From Pseudomonadota bacterium (GTDB lineage Bacteria > Pseudomonadota > Gammaproteobacteria > Xanthomonadales > Rhodanobacteraceae): 10,002 nucleotides of DNA. Position 1 is the stretch's first letter. The number at the start of each line of letters is the position of its first letter. The DNA lies in NCBI GenBank assembly GCA_021798675.1, contig JAJZGE010000029.1, positions 1 to 10,002 of the forward strand. Direction: 5' to 3'. This document shows positions 1 through 8,200 of this stretch, in pieces. The position numbers and the translations under genes were made by a program. The notes beneath the pieces were generated by a model. That model was not told the DNA's origin and ran no database searches. It saw only the letters and a program-made list of their open reading frames with translations.

Positions 1-2987
1 TTTGCCGCCGCCGTGGCGGGCGCCAGCGCAGGCGTCGTGGCGGCGGGAGTCGCTGGCGCGGGCGCCGCGGCGGGTGCACCCGTGGCACTGGTGGTGCTCG
101 GCTTCAGGCTGTCGAGCAGGCTGGAAAGGTTGCCTTGCGGCAAACGGCCGTGCTGCTTGAGCTCGGACTCCAGGTTGGCCAGGCCTTGCGCGTCGGCCTT
201 GCGCGCGGCAACCAACTGCCCACGCAGGCGCTGGTAGTCGGCGTCGGCCAGCGGGTGACCGTTCGCTTTAAGCAGCGCAGCGGCCAGGTCATAGCGGGCC
301 TGCGCGTTGCGCAGGTCGCTGCGGTTGCCCAGGCCCTTCTGCGCCTGCGCCAGCAGGTTCGACGCGGCGGTGTACCGGCCACGCTGGAACTGGGCATCGG
401 CCTGGCCTAGGTAGGCCTGCGCCACCAGCTGTGGCCCCTCCTTGGCAAGGAAAGGATTGGTCGGCTGCAGGGTGCGGATGCGGGTCAGCGATTCCAGTGC
501 CTTGGCGCTGTCGTCGGCCGCGGCGGCACGGCGCAGCGATTCGATCCGCGACTCCACCTCGGCAGTGGCAGCCTCCTGGTCCAGCTCGGCCTGCGCCTGG
601 CTTTGCAGCGCGGCCAGCTTGTCGCGCTGCGCCAGCAACGGCGCCGACTTCGGTGCGTATTGCAAGCCGAAATTCACCAGCGCCAGGTCCTGTGGCAGGT
701 GCATGGCATCGGTCTGCTGGCCGGCCACGCCCGCGATGGCGGTGCCCAGCGCGTCAACCAGCTTGCGCGTTTCCGGCGACTGGTCATCGTGCAACGCGGC
801 CAGGGCGGCGGACACCGACTGCTGCCACTGCGCACTGGTCGACGGCGCGGCCACCAATGCGGCCAGCGCACGGCGCGCCTGCGGCACGCTCTGCAGCACC
901 GCAGCGGGTGCCGGCGCCGTGGGTGCGACCGTCGCGGCCAGCGCGGCCAATTGCGCGGCGCGCTGCTTGAGGCGCGTCGAGTCCGGGAACAGGCGCGTCG
1001 CCAGCGCCAATTGCTTGCTCGCCTCGTCGACATGGTCGGCGCCGATCGATTGGCCGATCGCGATGTCGTACTTCAGTTCCAGCTCGGCGTTGTGCAACAG
1101 CGCGCTGTGCGGGTCGATGGCACGGATGCGGTCCAGCGTCTCCACCGCGCTGTCGGGCTGGTTCTCGAAGATCGCACCGGCGGCGATGCGCTTCGACAAC
1201 TCGGTGTCCAGCGCATTCAGCAGGTCGTTCTTCTGCTCGGTGACCTCGGTGCGGCGCGCGTCCAGCTTGGGCGAATACAGCTTGAGCTGGTCGCGCAGCG
1301 CGAACACGTGCTGCGCGCCGGCGAAGTCGTAACGGCCCTGCGCGGGGTTCCAGTAGGCGTTGATGCGCGCCAGCAGGAAATTCTGGATCGCCTCGCCCTG
1401 GTTCAGTACCAGCCGGCTGCGGTCGTCCTCGCTGAGGCTGTCCAGCGCCTTGATCGCCTCGTTTTCGTTGGTGTAGTGGTGGGCATCGGTGGGTGCGAAA
1501 CGCGCGATCACGCGTGCGATGTGGTGGCTGTGCAGGTAGCTGATGGTTCCCCACGTACCGCCGGCGGCGACCGCGACGGCGACCGCGCCATAACCGAGCA
1601 ACGGCACCAGCCGTTCGCGCAGGCTGATGTCGCGCAGGCCCTCGATCAGCTCACTGGCATTTTGCAGGCGCTGCTCGCCATGGAAGGCCACGGCGTCGCA
1701 CAACGTCTTGTACTGGCGCTTGGTCAGGCCCGGCACCGGCGGCGGCTTGCGGCCCTCGTTCAACGCCACCTCGGCACTGACTTTATCGAACGGGTGCTTG
1801 CCGGTGAGCAGTTCGAAGGTGACGCAGCCCAGCGCGTAGATGTCGTCGGAAGGCGAAGGCTCCTTGCCCTGGATCATCTCCAGGCTGGCGTAGGCCGGCG
1901 TGAGCGCACCCAGCGTACCGGCGTCGAACACGGTCTCTTCGCCGGTGGCTTCACTCAGGTGCTTGCCGGCGCGCGCGATACCGAAGTCGAACACCTTGGG
2001 CACGCCCTCGCGCGTGACCATGACGTTGCCCGGCTTGAAGTCGGAGTGCACGATGCCGGCCGAGTGCGCGCGCTTCAGTGCCCAGGCCATGCCCTCGATC
2101 AGCGGGCGCGCCTGCGGCAGCGGCATGCCGTTGTAGGCGCGCTCGCGGATCAGCGTGCGCAGGTCCGTGCCGTCGATGTACTCCATCGTCATGAAGACGA
2201 TGGTGCGGTCCTTGTCGAAGTCGTACACGCGCACGATGTTGTCGTGCGCCAGCAACTGCGCGCGGCGCGATTCGCGCTGCAGCGCGATCAGCGAATCGGG
2301 ATGGCGGCGGAACTCGTCGTTCAGCACCTTCACCGCGACGTAGGGATCGCGGTCGCGCGCTTCTACCTTGCGTTCGTCGCGGGCGACATAGACCACGCCC
2401 ATGCCGCCGCGGCCGATTTCGCGTTCGAGCAGGAAGCGCCCCTTGAGCAGCATGCCCACGCTGGCGTAGTCGCCCCCCTCGGCCTCGGCCACTTTTTCCC
2501 AGCTGGAGCGGTTGAAGCTGCTGCTGGAAGCCGTGCCCTGGGTGCCGGTACCGGTGACGGCGGTGTGCGCCGGCGCGTCGGACGAGGGCCGGTGCGATGC
2601 GGGCGAGACCACGGTAGCGTCGGCTTCGCCGGACGGCGCGGGCGGACGCGAGGCCGGCTGCACCATGGTCATGTCGCCGTCGGCAGGCGGCGCAGGTGGT
2701 TGCGGCGCCACGCTCACCCGGGTCACGTCGTCGTCGGGCGCCGGCGTCGCGGCAGGTGCCGCGGCGGGTGGCACGGCGGACGGATGCAGGCTGCGCAACT
2801 TCGCGCCCAGCGCGCGCGCCAGCATCGGCTCGAGGCGACCGTCGGCCACCATGGCATCCAGCAGGGTGTGCTCTTCGCGCACGGTGTCGTCGGGCAAGTC
2901 GTCGCGCGCGGCGAGCGCCTCGAACAATCCGGGCAGCGTGATCCGCTTGGCTTCGTAGTCGGCGATCAGTTCGGCAAGAGAAGTCAT
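1..2987 (-). CDS. ppkA: T6SS Ser/Thr protein kinase PpkA-like, transmembrane, 3'-truncated by window edge
   Basis: This kinase should phosphorylate threonines recognised by the T6SS FHA protein and so promote assembly. Reading from ATG at 2987, 995 codons are open to the left edge with no stop; the gene continues outside. Residues 1-70 look helical. Residues 71-165 are a Pro/Ala/Ser/Thr-rich linker with three D-x-T-x-V motifs. The kinase domain is at about 183-450: GRGGMGVVY (192-200), VAVK (K220), HSDFKPGN (D316), DFG (334-336), YASLE (E370 in the APE position) and SDDIYALG. One membrane helix lies at about 460-485. Residues about 490-960 are helical and partly TPR-like, probably periplasmic; the tail from about 967 is Ala/Pro-rich. 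No von Willebrand A domain, as in Pseudomonas PpkA, is visible so far. Nothing resembling a Shine-Dalgarno lies in the 13-nt gap after pppA. The Xanthomonas T6SS kinase PknS may be a closer relative than PpkA; I could not test this. Confidence 0.93.
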   Translation of the reverse strand, partial: MTSLAELIADYEAKRITLPGLFEALAARDDLPDDTVREEHTLLDAMVADGRLEPMLARALGAKLRSLHPSAVPPAAAPAATPAPDDDVTRVSVAPQPPAPPADGDMTMVQPASRPPAPSGEADATVVSPASHRPSSDAPAHTAVTGTGTQGTASSSSFNRSSWEKVAEAEGGDYASVGMLLKGRFLLEREIGRGGMGVVYVARDERKVEARDRDPYVAVKVLNDEFRRHPDSLIALQRESRRAQLLAHDNIVRVYDFDKDRTIVFMTMEYIDGTDLRTLIRERAYNGMPLPQARPLIEGMAWALKRAHSAGIVHSDFKPGNVMVTREGVPKVFDFGIARAGKHLSEATGEETVFDAGTLGALTPAYASLEMIQGKEPSPSDDIYALGCVTFELLTGKHPFDKVSAEVALNEGRKPPPVPGLTKRQYKTLCDAVAFHGEQRLQNASELIEGLRDISLRERLVPLLGYGAVAVAVAAGGTWGTISYLHSHHIARVIARFAPTDAHHYTNENEAIKALDSLSEDDRSRLVLNQGEAIQNFLLARINAYWNPAQGRYDFAGAQHVFALRDQLKLYSPKLDARRTEVTEQKNDLLNALDTELSKRIAAGAIFENQPDSAVETLDRIRAIDPHSALLHNAELELKYDIAIGQSIGADHVDEASKQLALATRLFPDSTRLKQRAAQLAALAATVAPTAPAPAAVLQSVPQARRALAALVAAPSTSAQWQQSVSAALAALHDDQSPETRKLVDALGTAIAGVAGQQTDAMHLPQDLALVNFGLQYAPKSAPLLAQRDKLAALQSQAQAELDQEAATAEVESRIESLRRAAAADDSAKALESLTRIRTLQPTNPFLAKEGPQLVAQAYLGQADAQFQRGRYTAASNLLAQAQKGLGNRSDLRNAQARYDLAAALLKANGHPLADADYQRLRGQLVAARKADAQGLANLESELKQHGRLPQGNLSSLLDSLKPSTTSATGAPAAAPAPATPAATTPALAPATAAA
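462..512 (-). repeat. Second copy of the internal TPR-like repeat in the PpkA C-terminal region
   Basis: Residues from D826 read DSAKALESLTRIRTLQP, matching the copy at D612. It is followed by a clearer TPR-like hairpin (AQAYLGQADAQFQRGRYTAA). The divergence between copies suggests an old duplication within the domain. Confidence 0.5.
1104..1154 (-). repeat. First copy of an internal TPR-like repeat in the PpkA C-terminal region
   Basis: Residues from D612 read DSAVETLDRIRAIDPHS. The same pattern (D-S-A, then L-x-R-I-R, then P) recurs at D826. The Asp-Pro turn after an amphipathic helix is typical of TPR-like helical hairpins. This supports a repeated helical scaffold after the membrane segment. 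Confidence 0.5.
2607..2729 (-). repeat. Three D-x-T-x-V motifs at 18-residue spacing in the PpkA linker
   Basis: The motifs are DVTRV (residues 87-91), DMTMV (105-109) and DATVV (123-127). Their threonines are T89, T107 and T125, exactly 18 residues apart, within an otherwise Pro/Ala-rich linker between the N-terminal helical region and the kinase domain. The segments between the motifs are only loosely alike (Pro/Ala-rich). The conserved Thr and following hydrophobic residue make these plausible autophosphorylation sites and FHA docking sites; that role is inference. Confidence 0.75.
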
Positions 2988-3000
2988 GAAAAGATTCTGG

Positions 3001-3720
3001 TCAGTCCTGGAGGCGCACGATCACGGCGGAAATGTTGTCGCGGGCGGCGCGTTGCAGCGACAGGTCGAACAGGCGCGTCAGCAGGGCCTGCGGTTCGGGA
3101 TAGCGACTGCACTCGAGGTCGAGCTCGTCATCGGCCAGTTCCTTGTTGATGCCATCGGAACACAGCAGGAATTGCGTACCGGGCCGGTTGCCGGCCACCA
3201 CCCAGTCCATGAACAGGCGCTCCTCCGCACCTACCGCGCGGCTGAGCACGCCCGCACCGGGCTGTGGCGCCGCCACGCCGCCGCCAAACTGGGTGACGTC
3301 GTCCTTGGTGCCGTGCACGTGGTCGCGGGTGATCTGGCGCAGTCGCCCCCCCTCGTTGCAATAGGCGCGGCTGTCGCCCACCCAGCCACACAGCATGAAG
3401 TCCTTGTCGTGCACCAGCACCACCACGGTGGAGCCGATGATGTCGCTGCCGCGCTCCAGCGCGGTGGCCACCAGGTCGGCGTTGGTCTGCTGCAGGCTGT
3501 CCTCGATGGACTCGATGAAGTCGAACACGCTGCCGTTGCGCGCCACGCGGCCGAGACGCTCGACGATCATCTGGCTGGCGTAGTCGCCCGCGGCATGGCC
3601 GCCGAGACCATCGGCAACCACCCACAGGCCGACGTCGTCGCGCACCAGGATGGAATCCTCGTTGTGGCGGCGCACCTTGCCGGTCTCGGTGCGGCCGGCG
3701 GACTGGTAATGCAGGGTCAT
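3001..3720 (-). CDS. pppA: PP2C-family Ser/Thr protein phosphatase PppA of the T6SS
   Basis: PppA removes phosphate from threonines that the T6SS kinase PpkA has modified (FHA protein, or TssL in some species) and so turns the system down; it is cytoplasmic. The 239-residue product is a minimal PP2C of usual length with all expected motifs: RRHNED (E21/D22), VVADGLGGHAAG (D37, G38), WVGDSRAY (D116), LLCSDGI (D189) and ARDNISAVIV (D228). The metal site therefore looks complete and the enzyme should be active. The open frame runs further upstream into tagF, but GAGG plus the ATGA overlap at 3720 and the typical 'SAGRTETGKVR' start of the fold support this ATG. It sits between tagF and ppkA, the usual place for the T6SS phosphatase. 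Confidence 0.96.
   Translation of the reverse strand: MTLHYQSAGRTETGKVRRHNEDSILVRDDVGLWVVADGLGGHAAGDYASQMIVERLGRVARNGSVFDFIESIEDSLQQTNADLVATALERGSDIIGSTVVVLVHDKDFMLCGWVGDSRAYCNEGGRLRQITRDHVHGTKDDVTQFGGGVAAPQPGAGVLSRAVGAEERLFMDWVVAGNRPGTQFLLCSDGINKELADDELDLECSRYPEPQALLTRLFDLSLQRAARDNISAVIVRLQD
3717..3720 (-). other. ATGA stop-start overlap of tagF and pppA
   Basis: The pppA start ATG (3720-3718) and the tagF stop TGA (3719-3717) share bases. Such overlaps usually mean translational coupling, so TagF and PppA are likely made in linked amounts. Confidence 0.9.
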
Positions 3721-5243
3721 GGCTGCACCTCGATCACGGCCAGCGGCCAGCCTGCCGCATGGGTTCCCAGCCTGGCGGCGGCGGCGATGTGCGCGCACGC
3801 GGCATCCGGCGACGGCAGGGCCAGCGCTTCGGACAACAACGGTGGCGGCAATTCCGCGAGCTTGCGCGTGGCCAGCAGCAGCAGTCGGTCGCCGGGCTCG
3901 ATCTCGCAGACGACCTCGTCGCAGATCGGTTGCGCCGACGCACCCAGCCCCGGCGCGACCGGCGAGGTGCGGCTGAACAGCAGATCGTCCAGTTCGCCAC
4001 CCAGCCCCCCCTCGCCGGTCAGCGGCTCGCCCCGGGCGAAGACCGCATGCAACTGCCCGGCCCGCCAATGCCACGCATGGGCGGTACCCACGCGCAACAG
4101 GTCAGCCCAGCGTCCGGTGACGCGCACGGCGATCACCGCGCCGTCTTCCTGCACCGGTTCGGCGTGCTCGGCGGCGAGTTGGCGCAGGCGTGGATGCAGC
4201 ACCAGCAGGCGCGTGCGCAGCGCCTGCATGCCGGCGACGAAATCGCTGGGCACGAAGCGCTCGATCAGTTCGCTCACCGCGGCGGCGGCCTGGCGGCGCG
4301 GATCGGGCGCCCCGTCGTCGGCCACCACCATGGTCAACGCGCAGTCGTAACGATGCAGCACGCGCGCGCCGCCCACGTCGACGGCACGCTGGGTGATTTC
4401 CGCAGCGTCCGGTGCACTCGCCGGCGGCGCGATGGCATCGAGGCGTGGCGCCAGGTCAGCGAACAACTCGGAGAGGTCGTCGGGCAGGCGCACCGGCGCC
4501 GGTGGCGGCTCTGCCGGGGATGCGGCCGACGCGGCCGGCGGCGTGACCTGGGTACGCGGCCTATCGGCATGCGCCGCGTCGAGCATGCCCGCGTGCGCGG
4601 ACGGTTCGGGCAGGCCGCGCGTCACCAGCACGCTGGCCGGCATGCGTGGCGCACCCAGCGTCCACCACAGCGCATGACCGGGCGGCAGCCCGGCCCACAG
4701 GCCGCCAAGCATGTCCGCATCGGCCATCAGGGTTAGCGGCAGGCGCCACAGGCTGGCAGAGCGCCAGTCCTGTGAGGGCGCCTCTATGCGCGACGTGGGA
4801 ACCGGGATCAGCGGATCGGTCAGCGCGACGACACGCGCGTCGAAGGCCTCGACGCCTTCGCCACCGGTCTGCCCGTCGCGGTGCACACGTTCGGCAGCGG
4901 CGAACCAGGCCTCGTTGCGTAACGCCGCGGCGACGGCGCCGGCATCGGCCAGCGGCGCCACGATGGCCATGGGGAAGCAACGCCCCACCCGGTCGGTGGC
5001 CGCGCCGGTGACGCCGGCCCAGGCCGGATCGCCGCAGATGCCCGGCGCCAGCACGAAGCGCCACACCGGCGCATCGCGCCACGCTTGCGCCCAGTCATCG
5101 CCCAGGCGCGCCCGGCTGGCGCTTACCGCCTGCTCGAAATGGCGATCCCAGACATCCACGAAGGAAGCTGGCAACCGCCGCTGTACGAAATCCCCGGTAC
5201 CGGGAAGCTTGCCGAAGAATCCCACCCCCGTCGGATTCGGCAT
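3717..5243 (-). CDS. tagF: TagF fused to a degenerate PP2C-like C-terminal domain
   Basis: TagF (ImpM family) represses T6SS assembly after translation, independently of the PpkA/PppA threonine phosphorylation pathway; in some bacteria it acts by sequestering the FHA protein. Residues 1 to about 215 are the TagF domain, starting with the hallmark GFFGKLPGTGDFVQRRLP and continuing through WRFVLAPG, DRVGRCFPM and LWRLPL. TagF alone is usually about 200-250 residues; this protein has 508. Residues about 222-284 are a Pro/Ala-rich linker. Residues about 285-508 follow the order of PP2C segments (HRYDC, VVAD, RVGTAHAWHWRAGQL, PGDRLLLLATR, AVIEVQP), but the metal-binding residues expected in the later motifs are absent. 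TagF-PppA fusions are known, for example in Agrobacterium, but here a separate intact pppA follows and overlaps by ATGA. The start at ATG 5243 matches the normal TagF N-terminus. The N-terminal call is firm; the C-terminal call is my alignment by eye. Confidence 0.93.
   Translation of the reverse strand: MPNPTGVGFFGKLPGTGDFVQRRLPASFVDVWDRHFEQAVSASRARLGDDWAQAWRDAPVWRFVLAPGICGDPAWAGVTGAATDRVGRCFPMAIVAPLADAGAVAAALRNEAWFAAAERVHRDGQTGGEGVEAFDARVVALTDPLIPVPTSRIEAPSQDWRSASLWRLPLTLMADADMLGGLWAGLPPGHALWWTLGAPRMPASVLVTRGLPEPSAHAGMLDAAHADRPRTQVTPPAASAASPAEPPPAPVRLPDDLSELFADLAPRLDAIAPPASAPDAAEITQRAVDVGGARVLHRYDCALTMVVADDGAPDPRRQAAAAVSELIERFVPSDFVAGMQALRTRLLVLHPRLRQLAAEHAEPVQEDGAVIAVRVTGRWADLLRVGTAHAWHWRAGQLHAVFARGEPLTGEGGLGGELDDLLFSRTSPVAPGLGASAQPICDEVVCEIEPGDRLLLLATRKLAELPPPLLSEALALPSPDAACAHIAAAARLGTHAAGWPLAVIEVQP
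3720..4391 (-). other. Putative pseudophosphatase (PP2C-like) domain of the TagF fusion
   Basis: This marks residues about 285-508 of the TagF fusion. Laid beside the intact PppA encoded next to it: 'GKVRRHNEDSILV' matches 'GARVLHRYDCALT'; 'VVADGLGG' matches 'VVADDGAP'; 'VGDSRAY' matches 'VGTAHAW' (Asp to Thr at 387); 'LLCSDG' matches 'LLLATR' (Asp to Thr at 459); 'RDNISAVIV' matches 'AAGWPLAVIEV' (Asp lost). Only the first aspartates (D300 and D309) have possible counterparts. A PP2C needs the later aspartates for its two-metal centre, so catalysis looks lost while the fold may be kept. The alternative is an unrelated alpha/beta domain with chance similarity; a structure prediction would decide. 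Confidence 0.6.
3728..3731 (-). promoter_or_regulatory. Ribosome binding site for pppA inside tagF
   Basis: GAGG on the minus strand lies 7 nt before the ATG at 3720. It fixes that ATG as the pppA start rather than any of the in-frame codons further upstream inside tagF. Confidence 0.7.
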
Positions 5244-5247
5244 GCGC

Positions 5248-8200
5248 TTACCCCCCGCACCGGAAACGTTGCACTTCGGTATTGAGGAACGGGTTCTTCA
5301 GGTTGCCAGCCTGGATCACCAGCTTGGCCACGTGCCCGCCGAAGTTGAATGTGGCGAGGAAGCGCAAATCCGACTGCTTCTGCAGGTGCGCCGCCTGCAA
5401 CGCACGGAAGAACGCCCAGTCACCCTGGTAGTCGAAGGTGCTCAGCAAGGTGCCCGAAGCGTCCCATGCCGATACCGTGACATGGCCCGGCTGCGGCCCC
5501 GGCCATTTCATCGCCATGCTGCTCGCGCTGCCGGGCTGGTAGCTGAACTTCTGGCCGTCCACGTCGAATTCCAGCTTGGCGATGCCGGCATCGAGCTGCG
5601 GCGCCATCACGGTGAAATCCACCTCGGGCACGTTGCCGGCACGGAAATACATCTGCCGGATATCGTCGGCCATCTGCGCCTGCGCCAGCAGGCCCGGCGG
5701 GCCAGCCACTGCGCCAGGACCGGTCTTCCATTGCCAGGTACTGCCGCTGGCGTCCACCAGCTTGGACAGCGTCTGCTTGTTGAACGTATCGAAGCTGCCA
5801 CCGTTGCCGAACAGCTCGCCAAAGTTCTGCAGCGGGATGTCGGTGCGACTGTCCGGCGAGAACGGGTAGCGCCCACGCACGAAGCTGGCGCAGTCCTTGC
5901 CCACCGCCTGCTGGAACTGGTCGCCCAGCGCCCCCTTGGTGCCGCTGGCCACCAGCGACTCGCTCTTGCCGGTAAGCGAGGCAACCCAGCCGGAGACCGG
6001 CGGCGGCAACTGGGCGGCCTGCTGCTGCGCCAGCAACAGCTGGGGGTTCGGCTGGCCGGCGGCATTGCTGAAGTCGGTCATCGTCAGCAACGTCTTGCTC
6101 AGCTGGTCGAGGACCTGAAGCGTCTGGTCGATCGGCGCCGCACCCGGCGCGCCCGCGCTCAATTGGTCCAGGGTGGCGAAATGCGCGGTGATCGCGGCGC
6201 CCGGCTGCTGCTCCGCCGGTGCGGCGGCGCCGCCGCCCGCAGAGGCCAGCGCCCGGGCCAACGCGTTCTGGGTGAGCTTCTGCTCCGCCTTCTTCTGCGC
6301 CGCCTGCTGCGCACCGGCCAACGCCTTGTCCTCGCCGCTTTGCGGCGGTGCCTTCATCATGTCGCTGGTGTTGTCGCGCACCACGTTCAAGAGCGCCTTC
6401 AGCGGCGAGCTGGGCCCGGACAGCTTGGCGGCGATCGCGCTGGCGTCCTGGATGCTGGTGACCGGCTGCAGCTCGAGGTCGGCAAGCAGGCCATCCCAGG
6501 TCTTGATGTAGTCCTGCTCGTACAGCGCGATCACCTGCTGCGTGAGACGGGCCTTCTGCAGCGAGTCGATCTTGGTGGCACCAAACACCCAGTCGTCCTT
6601 GGCGAACTGGTCTACCGCCTGCGCCACGCCCTTGCTCGCCTCGTACTGGAACATCGGCTGCGTGTACAGGGCAGGAATCGGCTCGGAGAGCGCCGCGCCG
6701 CTCTTGCGCAGGAAGACGTTGCCGAGCAGGCCCAGCGCCTTGTCCAGTTGCAGCGGCGGATAGTTCGAGCTGGCGGCGCCGAGCTTGAGGTTGCCGTAGA
6801 TCAGGGTGGGCAGGTCGGCCGTGCGCAGCGTGCTGCGTGCCTGCTCCACCAGGGTGGGATCCAGGCTCAGCGCGCGCAGCCGGCCCGGTTCGGCCACCAG
6901 CGCATGGAAGTGCTTGGACAGCGCCTGCTGCAGTACCGCGTCGCCCGGGAACACCTTGCGCCACTCGATGTTGGTGAGCGCTTCCAGCTCGTCGGGGTTC
7001 TGGTGCTTGGGCTCGCCCAGCATCAGGTAGCCCTTGAGGTAGTAGTACAGCGCCTGCGGATCGCCGGCATTGCCGGTCAGCCCGCTACGGAACTGGGCGG
7101 CTACGCCGGGCAACAGCAGGCCGTTGAGTTCGCGCAGGTAGGCGTCATGCACCTGACCGCCCACCTCGCTGCCCTGGTACAGGCCAAAGCGCATGCCGAA
7201 CGGCACGGCGCCCTGGTACTTGTTCGCCGCTTCCTGCACGGCGGACAAGCCTTCCAGCCGCGCCAGCACGCGGGCGAAATACTCCTTCTGCGTGGTGGCC
7301 GTATCCACGTCGCTTTGCACCGGATACGCCTGCAACGCGGTCTGTACCTGGGCAAGGTAAGCGCGGTTATGGCCGAAGCTGGTGACGAACCCCACCAGCA
7401 GCAGCACCGTCAGCAGCAGCACGCCGGCGTAGGAGGCCACCTGCAACAGCACCTTCTGCCGCTCCAGCGAAGGATTAGTCCCCGCGAAGCCAGACTCGCC
7501 GAACAGCACGTCCTTGAGCAACCGCTCGACGAAGAAGGTGCGCCGCTGTGCACCAGGCGCATGCAGTTGCTCCGCGCTCACTCCGAAGGTACGCGCCACC
7601 GCGCCCATCATGCGATCGATCGGCGTGCCTTCCTGCGTGCCCGAGGTGAGGTAGACGCCGCGCAACAGCGGCGGCGCCGCGTAGGCGTGGCCGGTGAACA
7701 CGCCTTCCACGAAGCGCTTGGCGATTTCGCGCAGCGCGGACAGCTGCTGCGGAAACGAGAGGATGGCTGCGCGCCGGTTGCGGTCACGCTCGGCATGCAG
7801 GCGGTCGAGGATGCGCGTGTCGAGCTGGCGCAGCAGCAGGTCAAACTCTTCGCCGAAGCGCTTGGCCGCGCTGCCGTCCATGGTGGCGTCGATCGGGAAC
7901 GAGAAGCCCCAGACCTGGCTGCGCATTTCCGGGTTGAGGTCATCGAAGAATTCGCCGAAACCCGCGACCAGATCGCACTTGGTGAAGCTCAGGTACACCG
8001 GCACGCCGATGCGCAGGTGCGTGGCCAGCTCCTCCAGCCGGCGACGGATTGCCTGGATGTGCTCGGCCAGCCCCGTCTCGTCCAGGGTGAGCAGGTCGGA
8101 CATGCTCATCGCGATCACCACGCCGTTGATCGGCCGGCGCTTGCGGTACTTGCGCAGCAGCTTGAGGAACTCGGCCCAGGCCGAGGCATCGGCGTCGCGA

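Noticed and set aside
13..98. GC-rich, repetitive stretch near the left edge as a DNA repeat or regulatory element
   Set aside because: It is the coding sequence of an Ala/Pro/Thr-rich segment of the kinase on the minus strand. The repetition comes from GCC, GCG and CCC codons, not from a conserved nucleotide repeat.
2470..2960. Possible frameshift or low-quality region in the N-terminal part of the kinase gene
   Set aside because: Codon-by-codon reading from 2987 stays in one frame into the kinase domain with no stop. The odd composition is explained by a disordered linker rich in Pro, Ala, Ser and Thr.
603..3149. Plus-strand open frame of 848 codons opposite the kinase gene
   Set aside because: The minus strand here encodes a convincing kinase with all catalytic motifs. 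The plus-strand product is Arg/Gln/Ala/Val-rich and repetitive, with no recognisable domain, and is a codon-bias shadow.
3721..4074. Upstream extension of pppA to an ATG at 4074
   Set aside because: The extension is inside tagF in another frame and reads as Arg/Ala/Gly-rich noise. The ATG at 3720 has its own GAGG and begins just before the first PP2C motif.
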